Shown one piece after another: positions 35,601 to 46,300 of a DNA stretch of 64,000 nt. Where the stretch lies: contig NC_091137.1 of assembly GCF_041381155.1 (NCBI RefSeq), positions 20,071,655 to 20,135,654 on the forward strand. Direction: 5' to 3'. Both the position numbers and the translations under genes were made by a program. The notes below the pieces were generated by a model that saw only the letters and a program-made list of their open reading frames with translations, did no database searches and was not told the DNA's origin. Numbering within the stretch: position 1 is the stretch's first letter; each line of letters begins with the position of its first letter. This DNA is from Argopecten irradians. Lineage: Eukaryota; Mollusca; Bivalvia; Pectinida; Pectinidae.

Positions 35601-38600
35601 ATACTTACATAACTACGGGCATACTGTTTGTATACTTACATAACTACGGGCATACTGTTTGTATACTTACATAACTAAGGGCATACTGTTTGTATACTTA
35701 CATAACTACGGGCATACTGTTTGTATACTTACATAACTAGGGGCATACTGTTTGTATACTTACATAACTACGGGCATACTGTGCTAGTAAGGCATCTTCT
35801 GAGTTAACAGCTTTTACCATCTCATCAATAACATGTTGTGGAGGTTTGAAATCGGGAAATCCCTGTAAAACATCAATTTTACCAGTACACTGTCTATGGT
35901 GGAGACTACCTTCTTTATATCGTGCTTTTGTTTTATGTGTAAAGTTGATATGTAAAAAGGTGAAAATGCTGTAGTTGTAACACATGACTTTTATTACATC
36001 TGGCTGGAGTTCATTCAACTTAAGATAATTTATGAAAAGGCCAAGACCATGTGAGTTTACAAAGGATATCAGCTCACAAGACATTATTTTGAATGTACAT
36101 GTTGTAGTACGATTCATTTACCTCACTCGACCCAATAAGTGTTCCCTCTCCTTTTCAAGGCTACAAGTGTATACTTCCATGGACCTAGAATTTCAGTCTT
36201 TACTAAATGCAAACTAATAATATGCATACAAAGTTTTTTTAATGCATTTCTTTTGCATATTGATTTGTAGCTTTCTGCAATAATCTTAGTATTAAAAGGT
36301 CTTAATCTGGTCCCATAAATCATCCTCTCAACATTCTTATTTTTTATAAAAAAGTGCCCCTTGCACTAACTGCCAAATACAGTACTGAACCCAAAAAATG
36401 ATGAGTATTCTTACCTGACCAAGATTCAATGCCTGATGTTCTTTGGCTAACTTTCCAAACTCAACCCTGTCAATGCAACCAGCAGTCAATTTCATCATAC
36501 GTACATAATAAAACACAAACAAGAGGCCAAGAGGGCCTGTATCGCTCACCTGGTTTGTAATGTCAAGTCATGTTCTGAATACAGGTTCATTGTTTCTTTT
36601 CTGAAGGAATTTGAATATTTAACTCTTATTTCCTTTTTGGGCCCCGCCCCTCCTGCCCCCGGGGGGTCAGAGCCAAAATTTATACAAGTTCTGTTCCCCT
36701 TCTCCAAGGATATTTGTGGCCAAATTTGGTTACAATCCATGCAGAACTCTAAGACAAGTAGCGATTTATAGGATTTACCTCTATTTTCCCTATTGGGCCC
36801 TGCCCCTCCTGCCCACAGGGGGTCAGAGCCAAAATTTATACAAGGTCTTTCCCCCTTCCCCCAAGGATGTTTGTGGCCAAATTTGGTTACAATCCATGCA
36901 GAACTCTAAGACAAGTAGCGATTTATAGGATTAACCTCTATTTCCCCTATTGGGCTCCGCCCCTCCTGCCCACAGGGGGTCAGAGCCAAAGTTTATACAA
37001 GCTCTTTCCCCCTTCCCCCAAGGATGTTTGTGACCAAATTTGGTTACAATCCATGCAGAACTCCAGGACAAGTAGCGATTTATAGGATTTACCTCTATTT
37101 CCCCTATTGGGCCCCGCCCTCCTGCCCCTGGGGGGTCAGAGCCAAAATTTATACAAGGTCTTTCCCCTTCCCCCAAGGATGTTTGTGGCCAAATTTGGTT
37201 ACAATCCATGCAGAACTCTAGGACAAGTAGCGATTTATAGGATTTACCACTATTTCCCCTATTGGGCCCCGCCCCTCCTGCCCCCAGGGGGTCAGAGCCA
37301 AAATTTATACAAGCTCTTTCCCCCTTCCCCCAAGGATGTTTGTGGCCAAATTTGGTTACATTCCATGCAGAACTCCAGGACAAGTAGCGATACATAGGAT
37401 TTACCTCTATTTCCCCTATTGGGCCCCGCCTCTCCTGCCCCCGGGGGGTCAGAGCCAAAATTTATACAAGTTCCTTCCCCCTTCCCCCAAGGATGTTTGT
37501 GGCCAAATTTGGTTACATTCCATGCAGAACTCCAGGACAAGTAGCGATACATAGGATTTACCTCTATTTCCCCTATTGGGCCCCGCCTCTCCTGCCCCCG
37601 GGGGGTCAGAGCCAAAATTTATACAAGTTCTGTTCCCCTTCCCCCAAGGATGTTTGTGGCCAAATTTGGTTACAATCCATGCAGAACTCTATGACTAGTA
37701 GCGATTTTTAAAGGAAATGTTGACGGACGGACGGACGACGGACGACAGACACTGCGCCATGACATAAGCTCACCGGCCTTTCAGGCCAGGTGAGCTAATA
37801 AAAATACAAACAAGATAACCCAAATCTTGGCATGAATCATAACACAGATAGATGTAGCCTTTAGTTACTTTCTAGATTAATTTGATAAAATTTGGAAAGT
37901 TATTTTAAAAAGAAATCACCAAAAATATGGGTGTTACAAGATACCAAAACGACATGGGTATAGAACAGTGTTCTCCCTTAAGGATTTTGTCCTGCTGGTC
38001 CTATGGACCAGCTGACCCCTAGCAGTTGAAGTCCTGGCTAAAAGTTACAGATCTATTACAAAGTTACATTAAATTTTAATTTCTTGCAGTTTATATGATT
38101 ACTAGCAAATTAATAGTTTGAGTACTAGTTTCACTAACATCTTTATCCGTCATATCTGGATTACTTATCGTAGACTTTCAACAAAGTTGATTGAAAAACC
38201 AAAAATAGTACGAAAAGTTTTGTTTTCATAACTAGTTTTGACCTTCAAGATTTCTACAATATTACTGAACATTTTGTTTTGTATATCCTTTATCTGGACT
38301 CCAAACGATTACCGGCCAAATGGACCACAGCTACATGGGAAAAAATTGTCTGCCCAACACAAAAAAGTTGCCAGTCACAGGCGACGAGACAGGGCGGTTT
38401 ATTTTTGAACACTGGTAAAGAACAATTTACAGTCAAATAGTCCACCTTCCGGTGATTATGATGTTACAAAAAGCACATCAACAGATGATGTCCACAAGTA
38501 CCAGTAGGTGGGACTAATTGACAAATATTGTACTTTGCCCACGTCAATTTAAGATCTCGAAACCGTATTTTAGAGAAAGTTCATGTTTTTACTTTATCGT

Positions 38601-38735
38601 AATAAGGATTTGTAAAGATACATGTCTGTGTTGAGAAAGAACACAGATAACTGTGTTAACACAACCTCACCAGATATTCTTCTCTGTTCCATTCAGCCTG
38701 GTAGCCTGCCCTAGTTTTGAAGATGCCATGTTTCT
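29620..38735 (-). CDS. KYAT3: Kynurenine--oxoglutarate transaminase / cysteine-S-conjugate beta-lyase (KYAT3-like), 12 exons
   Basis: A PLP-dependent class I aminotransferase that converts kynurenine to kynurenic acid and can cleave cysteine conjugates; in animals it is cytosolic or mitochondrial. The coding exons, in order, are 38735-38671, 36466-36415, 35862-35764, 34823-34674, 34484-34398, 34281-34162, 33907-33787, 32762-32608, 32306-32105, 31673-31600, 30880-30794 and 29679-29620. All have GT-AG junctions and matching phases after the first. Family landmarks are [55 protein letters not shown], the PLP-lysine motif [31 protein letters not shown] and FMRFCFIK. The total is about 420 residues, the normal length. 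[11 protein letters not shown] is closer to KYAT3 than KYAT1. The first exon has a frame problem (see its entry). Confidence 0.95.
30385..30531. repeat. Imperfect palindrome / hairpin element (KYAT intron)
   Basis: Arms of about 60 bp: ATTGAAC, GGCATTCATAG, TTGAACA.AGGCAAATTC and the complements, closing with CTATGAATGCC and GTTCAAT. Probably a small MITE. Confidence 0.6.
30794..30880 (-). CDS. KYAT3: KYAT exon 11
   Basis: 29 codons, [16 protein letters not shown] to FMRFCFIK. The arginine in MRFCF binds the substrate carboxylate in the family. Confidence 0.94.
31600..31673 (-). CDS. KYAT3: KYAT exon 10
   Basis: [20 protein letters not shown] then [15 protein letters not shown] is characteristic of KYAT3-type enzymes. 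Confidence 0.94.
31840..31968 (-). mobile_element. tRNA-Ser/Leu-like SINE in a KYAT intron
   Basis: Minus-strand TTGGCCGAATGGTTAAGGTA (A box of a class II-like tRNA), a long variable part and CTCCACCTCTGGATT follow the pattern of tRNA-derived SINE heads. Confidence 0.5.
32105..32306 (-). CDS. KYAT3: KYAT exon 9
   Basis: 67 codons including [20 protein letters not shown] then [12 protein letters not shown], typical of the small C-terminal domain. Confidence 0.94.
32608..32762 (-). CDS. KYAT3: KYAT exon 8 with catalytic lysine
   Basis: [20 protein letters not shown] onward. The lysine of GGKTFS is the Schiff-base residue. The 3' splice site and first exon bases are duplicated about 68 bp upstream (32811-32850). 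Confidence 0.95.
32905..33410. repeat. Dispersed TIR element, about 506 bp, copy 2 (KYAT intron)
   Basis: Same start (TATCGCCCGTACCGCA), the same internal duplicated CCCACACCCTGAAAT block and a matching end (GAGTGATAC) as the copy at 941-1450. Confidence 0.6.
33787..33907 (-). CDS. KYAT3: KYAT exon 7
   Basis: [14 protein letters not shown] to CKHVKIG, with [10 protein letters not shown] holding the aspartate that pairs with the pyridine nitrogen of PLP. Confidence 0.95.
34162..34281 (-). CDS. KYAT3: KYAT exon 6
   Basis: 40 codons, [17 protein letters not shown] and [11 protein letters not shown]; the NNP motif contacts the cofactor and substrate. Confidence 0.95.
34398..34484 (-). CDS. KYAT3: KYAT exon 5
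   Basis: 29 codons with [14 protein letters not shown] and [12 protein letters not shown], strongly conserved in the family. Confidence 0.95.
34674..34823 (-). CDS. KYAT3: KYAT exon 4
   Basis: 50 codons, [13 protein letters not shown] to GLVNPGDE, including VGAYGVLF at the cofactor-binding region. Phase 0 at both ends. Confidence 0.95.
35352..35780 (-). repeat. 31-bp tandem array of exon end plus 5' splice site
   Basis: Fourteen units of GCCCGTAGTTATGTAAGTAT then ACAAACAGTAT (minus strand), nearly all identical. The unit nearest 35775 is the real exon 3 end; the other 13 lie in the intron and each carries a GTAAGT donor and an ACAG acceptor-like dinucleotide. Confidence 0.95.
35764..35862 (-). 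CDS. KYAT3: KYAT exon 3, ending in a repeated splice donor
   Basis: 33 codons, [11 protein letters not shown] to LLAQYARSY. The proper donor is AGTTAT|GTAAGTATAC at 35763. The exon's last 18 bp and the donor are the first unit of a 31-bp tandem array running into the intron. Confidence 0.93.
36415..36466 (-). CDS. KYAT3: KYAT exon 2
   Basis: Encodes [17 protein letters not shown] with donor CAG|GTAAGA. The 157-bp repeat element begins only about 55 bp upstream of its acceptor. Confidence 0.92.
36519..37800 (+). mobile_element. 157-bp minisatellite-bearing element, copy 2 (KYAT intron)
   Basis: The left end AAGAGGCCAAGAGGGCCTGT and ATCGCTCACCTGG are followed by a unique leader of about 90 bp and roughly seven 157-bp units. 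The right end is the GACGGACGGACG run, the GGCCTTTCAGGCC hairpin and GTGAGCTAATA. Both ends carry GCTCACCTGG in opposite orientation. Units are clean and in register, unlike copy 3. I recall this architecture as common in bivalve genomes; no name is assigned. Confidence 0.88.
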
Positions 38736-40300
38736 CTGTAAGACACAGATAAATAAAACCTAAAATATATGTTAGAAATATTATTAGCAAGTTATTATAC
38801 AGAAACGGTAGGTGTGAACCTTCAATAGCTAGCTCCTCTTGAAGCAGCCTGAAGTCTATGGTAACCTCACGATCAATCTAATAATGCCCAATACTGATTA
38901 TTGTTAGTGAAGGAAACAAAGTTCAAATCCTGATTTCATATCAATGTTATGTCATCAGTAATATCCAAATTACATTTTACTGAAGATTTTGCTGCTGTTA
39001 CCACAACATGGCCATGCATGTAACATACTGTTCCAACATCAATCAAAACTAATATGTTTTTCATCATTTACATTTAAAAAGATTGAATCAATGGGCTTTC
39101 TGATGTTGAATTTTACAATATATTACTTTTATTATAAGCTCTCCACTATTATTTCCCTTGCTTTATTATTCACATCATATATATATTGTAAACTTTGAAC
39201 ATGTATTTGGAGAAAAAGATAGCATTGATTTAAAATAAACAGTTTAATAAACTAGCAAACTCTGGACACTGGAGTAAAAGAAAAGATAAAAGGAAATACC
39301 ATACAAATAATTTTTAGAAGCTCAGAACAATCTGAAACCTTTGTACCTATAGTTGGACGAGTCCTAGCTAGCAATATGCAAAATTCATAAATAGGTGGTA
39401 CATAAGTGTCTAACTATACAGTTAGTGCGAGTAAGTCACCATGTGGACTGAGGACACTGGAGCTGTAACCACACTTATGCTTGCAGACACATGCTTGCTA
39501 CAAAGTACAAGCTCATAGACATGCAGACAAATGCTCAAGTAAACTAATTAAAATATTGGCTACAAGAAAAAGCAATGAACATAAACTTTGTGATTCGTAT
39601 TTTGAAAACTTACAAGTAATTTTGTGCAAAAATACATGCTTAACGAAAGTGCAATCCCCAGATAATTTTGTGCATATTAAAGGTTTCATGTAAAGTGATT
39701 GAACTAAAAGCACTGGAAGACAGAACTATCTTGAAAATGCCATTCATAATCAGATTCTACATGAAGCAAAATATGTGTACAATAGCTTTGATGGCTATAA
39801 AAACATGATATTATACACATGATTTTGATGCTGCAAGACGAAACAAAAATGTGAATTTTACATAGGTGCTGGAAGAAGAAGTTAATTCACTATAAAGAAA
39901 AATTTTAAGAATACATAAAACACAATGCTGCAAAATGAACAAAATTCACAAAATACAGAAGTTAATTAAACAACTAACTATAAAGAAAAAAAATTCAAAA
40001 TGTAAACAATAATCAATTTTAATGATAAAAAACATAAATTCCACAATGCTGCAAAATGTTTACTGTTTGATGCTTTAAAGTTCTGCATTTCATTTGCCGA
40101 GATTAATAAAACAGTAAACAACACTAAGAATAATATTTGTAAATGCCTCAAGAAAGGCCTTGCGACAAAGTTTAAAGTTTTGTCATTTGTTAATTTTTAA
40201 TATCTTCGAAAGGAAACCTTTGAATTTTGACTATATATATGTGTACACATAGATTCAATATATGGTAATATTTGTAACAGAATATAGGAAAAGTGAAGAC
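37801..40300. other. KYAT 5' intron and upstream interval, otherwise empty
   Basis: Apart from the KYAT start exon at 38671-38735 I see no reliable gene. A minus-strand open stretch at about 38820-38880 is discussed under rejected items. Confidence 0.4.
38671..38735 (-). CDS. KYAT3: KYAT exon 1 (start exon), frame uncertain
   Basis: The ATG at 38729-38727 reads [16 protein letters not shown], matching the family's xRLxG start, but this frame does not continue into exon 2. The frame that joins exon 2 (NI then W split across the junction, followed by VEF) starts at a second ATG, 38692-38690 (MEQKNIW), with a stop just upstream. Either the short start is used or two bases are missing between the two parts. 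Confidence 0.7.
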
Positions 40301-40308
40301 AACATTAC

Positions 40309-40372
40309 CAGATTGTGATGTGTGATGTGAGCCATAGACATAGCTGCTGTGGTAAGACAAGTCCAAGGTTAC
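40309..40372 (-). CDS. AIFM1: Possible last AIFM1-like exon (tentative)
   Basis: In the frame GNLGLVLPQQL it resembles GNMGKVLPEYL of AIFM1, but that frame does not join the preceding exon without a shift. It could instead be a leader exon of the KYAT gene. Confidence 0.35.
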
Positions 40373-43300
40373 CTGAAACAAAATATAAAGGTTACTACAA
40401 TTGTAGAATAGAATTATATACTTATAATTCTCTCAGAGTGGATATCACTGTCCTTGTTATAATGACCAGCCACAATAAGGGAATAACCATCCTCGATACT
40501 CCAGGGGGTTTACGATCACTTACGATCTCTATCACCCCCTGGACCTATATCATAGAAAAACTGGAAGGCAACAATAACAGAAAGTAAATTTACGTCGTCT
40601 TGAAGGTACATCAAAAGAGCGCGTATATCGGGAACACTGTGATACTGTGTGGACTTTGAAGTTTAGCCTTCACTCACTCTGTAGTCTTCAAAGGATCTTT
40701 ACTGGTATGTGATTAGGTCAAAATGTTTTTTCCGCTGAGTCTGCCTTCAATTTCCAACTATGAGATAGTCCAGGGGGTGTAGGAGAATCAGAAAGTGAAT
40801 CAGGAACCCCTGGGAGTATGCGGAGGATGGGGGAATAATGACTGCTGTTTAGTGAAATTTTTGATACTGTAAAATTTTGCGATTTACAATATGGACCTTG
40901 ATTCATTGGGGTTTATTTTCACAAATTCTTTGATAGAACTTTGAAAGTGTTCAATTACTTGAGTGACTGGGAATGTGTAAAATCATGATTTTTGATAAAG
41001 TTTCAAATGGTACAAAATTTCGCCAATTTGTATAATCCGCAAAATTTAGCCAAATCAAAACAACTGTGAATATTTCCAACTACATGTACCTGTGAGATGT
41101 ATAGTAAGTACTGAAAAATATATTAGTACCGTATTTTGACGTTTTAGTTTTATTATTTTTCCTTGGTAACAATCCTGCAGCAAATCGATAGCGAAATCAG
41201 TCCGCCATTTTTTGTTGTGACTGGAAACAACCACGCTTCAGGTCGGACGATTTTGTTTTTCCGTGAATTAAACAATTTTTTAACGAATGAACATGCATCT
41301 GTATACGTAATTATTTTTTCATCTTTTATATATTTTCATTGCATATTTTATCTTTTAAACACTTTTACAGTGATTTGGTCGATGTAAACTTAACATAAAC
41401 TGGCGAGTAAAACTAACTGTTTTCACATGTGAAATCACGACGTTAAACAATGCAAAATGCATCGTCAGAATTTTGGTTTTTCGTCCAATGAATAAGCCGC
41501 ATTGTGTATAAGCCGCAACTAATTAAAACCCGATTTCAGGGAAACAAGTCACGGCTTATACTTTTCCGCTGAAAATTCGGTATAGATGTACTAACCTTCC
41601 CTCTGGGAAAACTTGGTGTTACTTTCAGACCACTGTTCTCCTGATTGGCTATAAAAGAATCCACGAATAAAAATAAAGGTTATCATATCTTTTATTTCAT
41701 TTCCATCTCTAATGGTCATCTAAATATTTTTTAAAGATTATCTATTATTACGTCCGGATTTGAATTCACTTCCACAACATTCAACCTATCATGGTTCATA
41801 CAGACTTTGAGTCTGGAGACAAAGAAAAAATAAAATGAATTAAGTTCCTTCTTGTTGAGTGGACTAAAAGTTTTAATACAGACTTAGCCTGAAAACATTC
41901 CAGGAAGACTACACACGAAATCAATTATTACACATTGAAATCTATCATCTAATTTTATGTTAACACCAGTTCTCTGTTTATTGCTGTTTTACACAGCGAT
42001 GTGTAAAAAATTGAATATAGTGCTAAATTAGATATTATCGGTAAGAAAGTTTTATAATCACACTCTGAAGCCTTGATCAGCAATCATTCCAGAATATTTT
42101 TCTATTACCTCTGGCTTGAAGAGATACTGCCAGCTCACTCCCCAGGAATCCTCCTCCAATAACAGCTATGGACTTGGCAGATTTACTCAGAGCGTAAAGC
42201 TTCTTAAAGTCATCAACCTGTAAATAAACAGATTCAGTTGTATTCCAAGGTTCAACAGCAACAAGAAACAGAACATGTACCATATTTGACCCAATATGTG
42301 CCCAGGGTTCTTAAAATGAAAATTAAGAGGGGCTTAATTGTAGCAAATTTGAGTGAGGTTTTCATAAAATTACCGCACTAAATAAAAGCCACAAATCAAT
42401 TTTCAATGAAAATTAAGAAAATAACTCTACTCAGTGTTCATATTTTTCGTCTGCATTAAGTTCAAAGTTTGTGAAATTGAGGCTTTTTTGGGTAGAATAC
42501 GATAATCGTGTTTAAATTCATGTAGATCAGCATGAATGTATTTTAACATAGGAAGATAACTTCAGATATGCATGCTTATAATTCACATGGAATTTTACAA
42601 TTATATATTTAAGTTGATTTGAACAGAACTTCATATCAAATAATCATTAATTAGAACAACTATTTAACTCACCGTTCTAAATACTGTCACTCGATCCTTA
42701 ACTTCCTTTGGTGCTTCTTTAAATATAGGTAGATTTCTAGGTTCACCACCTTAAAAAGAAGAATATAGGTGTGATATAAAATTTTAAAGATGTTCCACCG
42801 CCGCCAACAGAGCAGGGATCAAACCCCACCGAACAAGAGGCCCAGGAGGGGCCTTGTATCGCTCACCTGGTTTTGTAATCGCCCAAGTTAATGTTCCTGA
42901 AAACAGGTTCATTGATTTCTTTCTTCTCGAAGAGAATTTGAATATTTACCTTCTAATTTCCCTATTGGGCCCCACCCCTACCTATTCCCCCCAGGGGGTC
43001 AGAGCCAACAGTTTTATACAAGTTCTTGTTCCCCTTCCCCCAAGGATGTTTGTGGCCAAATTGGTTACAATCCATGCAGAACTCTAGGACAAGTAGCGAT
43101 TTATAGGATTTACCTCTATTTCCCCTATTGGGGGGGGCCCCGCCCCTCCCTGCCCCCCCGGGGGGTCAGAGCCAAAATTTATACAAGTTCTGTTCCCCTT
43201 CCCCCAAGGATGTTTTGTGCCCAAATTTGGTTACAATCCATGCAGAAACTCTAGGACAAGTAGCGATAAAAAAAATTTTATAGATTTACCTCTATTTCCC

Positions 43301-46300
43301 CTATTGGGCCCCCGCCCCTCCTGGTCCCCCAGGGGGTCAGAGCCAAACTTTATACAAGTTCTGTTTCCCCTTCCCCCAAGGATGTTTGTGGCCAAATTTG
43401 TTGTTACAATCCATGCAGAACTCTAAGGACAAGTAGCGATTTATAGGATTTACCTCTAATTTCCCCTATGTGGGGTGCCCCCCGCCCCTCCCTGCCCCCC
43501 GGGGGGTCAGAAGCCAAACTTTATACAAGTTCTGTTTCTCCCTTCCCCCAAGGATGTTTGTGGCCAATTTTGGTTACTATCCATGCAGAACTCTAGGACA
43601 AGTAGCGATTAATAGGATTTACACCTCTATTTCCCCTATTAGGCCCCGCCCCTCATGCCCCCTGCCGGGGTCAGAGCAGAGCCTAGACTTTTATACAAGT
43701 TCTGTTTCCCCCTACACCCCCAAAAGGATGTTTGTGGCCACATTTGGATTACAATTCCATGCAGAACTCTAGGACAAGTAGCGATATTAATAGGGATTAA
43801 TTACCTCTAATTCCCCTATTGGAGGGGGCCCCCCCGCCCCTCCCTGCTCCCCGGGGGTCAGAGCCAAAATTACAGAGTCTTTATACAAGTTCTGTTTCCC
43901 CTTTCCCCAAGGATTTTGTGGCCAAATTTGGTTACAATCCATGCAGAACTCTAAGACAAGTAGCGATTTATAGGATATTTACCCTCTATTTCCCTTGATT
44001 GGGGGGCCCTGCCCCTCCTCCCTAAGGGGGTCAAGAGCCAAAATTTAATACAAGTCTCTGTTCTCCCTTCCCCCAAGGATGTTTGTGACCAAATTTGGTT
44101 ACAATCCATGCCAGAACTCTAGGACAAGTAGCGATTTATAGATTTACCTCTATTTCCCCTATTGGGCCCTCCACCCCCGCCCCTACCTGCCCCCCAAGGG
44201 GGTCAGAGCCGAAATCCTATTTATACAAGTTCTGTTACCTTTCCCCCAAGGATGTTTTTTGTGGCCAAATTTGGTCAATACAACCCCGATGCAGAACTCA
44301 TATGACAAAGTAGCGATTTATAGGATTTAACCTCTATTTTGGGCCCCCCCCCTGGGTGGGGGTGTATGGGGGTTGGGGGGTGGCCCCCTCCCTCCCCCCT
44401 CTCGCCCCACCCTCCTGCCGCCCCCCGGTCCCCCCGGGGGGGTCAGAGGAGCCAAATTATAAATACAAGTTAAGTTTCTGTTTCTCCCTTCCTCCTACCC
44501 CAATAGGATGTTTTTTGTGGCCAAATTTGGTTAACAATCCCATGCAGAACCTCTAGGACAAGTAGCGATTTATTAGGATTTTACCTCTATTTCCCCTATT
44601 GGCCCCACCCCCCGCCCCTCATCTGCCCCCCGGGGGTCAGAGCCAAAATTACAACTTCAATATCAAAACAATTCTGTTCCCCTCCTAACCCCCAAGGATG
44701 TTTGTTGGCCAAATTTGGGATGTTACAATCCTGCCGAAGACTCTAAGACAAGTAGCGATTTATAGGATTTTACCTCTATTATCCCCTATTGGGTCCCCGT
44801 CCCCTGTACGCACCTCCTGCCCCCAGGGGTCAGAACCAAACCTTTTATACAAGTTCTGTTCCCCTTCCCCCAAGGATGTCTTTGTCGGCCAAAATTTCTG
44901 TTACATTCTCATGTCAGAACTCTATGACAAGTAGCGATTTATAGGATTTTTAACCTCTATTTCCCCTATTGCGGGATTCGGCCCCGCCCCCTCCTGTCCC
45001 CCGGGGGTCAGAGCCAAATTTAGACAACAACAAGTTCTGTTCCCCTTCCCCCAAGGATGTTTATGTGGCCAAATTTGGTTACAATCCATTCAGAACTCTA
45101 TGACAAGTAGCGATTTAAAGGATTTACCTCTATTTCCCGCTATTGGGCCCCCACCCCCTCCTGCCCCGAGGGGACCAGAGCCAAATGTTTATACAGTGCT
45201 GTTCTTGATCCCCTTCCCCCAAGGATGTTTGTGGCCAAATTTTGGTTACAGTTCCATGCAGAACTCTAAGACAAGTAGCGATTTAAAAGGTATATTACCA
45301 CCTCTAATTCTTTCCCCCTATTGGATCCTCGCCGCCCGCCAGCCCCCGCGGGGTCAGAGCCAAAATGTATACAAGATCTGATCCCCCTCCCCGAAGGATG
45401 TTTTGTGGCCAAATTTGTTACAGATCCATGCAGAACTCTAGACTAATAGCGATTTAAAGGATTTACCCTCTATTTCCCATATGGAGGGCCCCACCCCTGC
45501 CTTGCCCCCAGGGGTCAGAGGCCATAATTTATATACAAGGTCTGCTCCCGCTTCCCCCAAGGATTTTGTGGCCAAAGTTTTGGTTACAATCCATGCAGAA
45601 CTCTAGACAAGTACGTTTATAGGATTTACCTCTATTCCCATATTCGGGGTGGGGGGCGGACCCCCGCCCCTCCTGCCCCCGGGGGGGGTCAGAAGCCAAA
45701 ATTTATCAATTTCCTGCTTCGCCCCTCTCCCCAACCCCTCCGCCCCAAGGATGTTTTGGCCAAATTTGGTTACAATCCAATAGCAATCTCTATGACTATA
45801 GCGATTCTAGATTTACCTCTATTTCCCAGATTGGTCCCCGCCCCTCCCTGCCCCCAGGGGGTCAGAACCAAAAATTGATAACAAAGTCTGACTCCCCCTC
45901 CCCCAAGGATGTTTTGGGCCAAATTTGGTTACAATCCATGCAAACTCTAGGACTAGTAGCGATTTAAAGGAAAATGTTGACGACGAATACGACGGACGCC
46001 GCGGACATAAGCTCCACCGCCCCTTCGGGCCCATGAGCTAAAAAAATAATAGATGAAAAGTAAGTCAGTTACAAAAACTGTCAATTTTTAGTTCCAATGG
46101 GGAATTTTTAATCTTCAGGGGAATTTTAGGCCAGAGGGGGATTTTCATCTTTGAGGGGAAATTTACCCATAAAATGGTAATAAATCAGAGCTAGAGGATC
46201 CCTGCAGAGCATAAAACAATACTCATTTCATTGAACAAGAATGGCCATTTAATGGTTTACAATGATATAAAAAAATATGTCTATTTAACACATAAAAAAT

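Noticed and set aside
35352-35780. CRISPR-like array of short direct repeats
   Set aside because: Units are contiguous with no variable spacers, and the sequence is an exon end plus splice donor in a eukaryotic gene.
36700-37615. Open frames on both strands with [13 protein letters not shown]-like peptides
   Set aside because: Translations of the 157-bp repeat; identical peptides appear at 112-423 and 42.8-46 kb in non-genic repeat copies.
38671-38880. AIFM1 C-terminal exons (EELAIE and [15 protein letters not shown] readings resembling the GGF.NAELQA region)
   Set aside because: Similarity is weak, and the same exon in another frame matches the KYAT start and joins KYAT exon 2 in phase.
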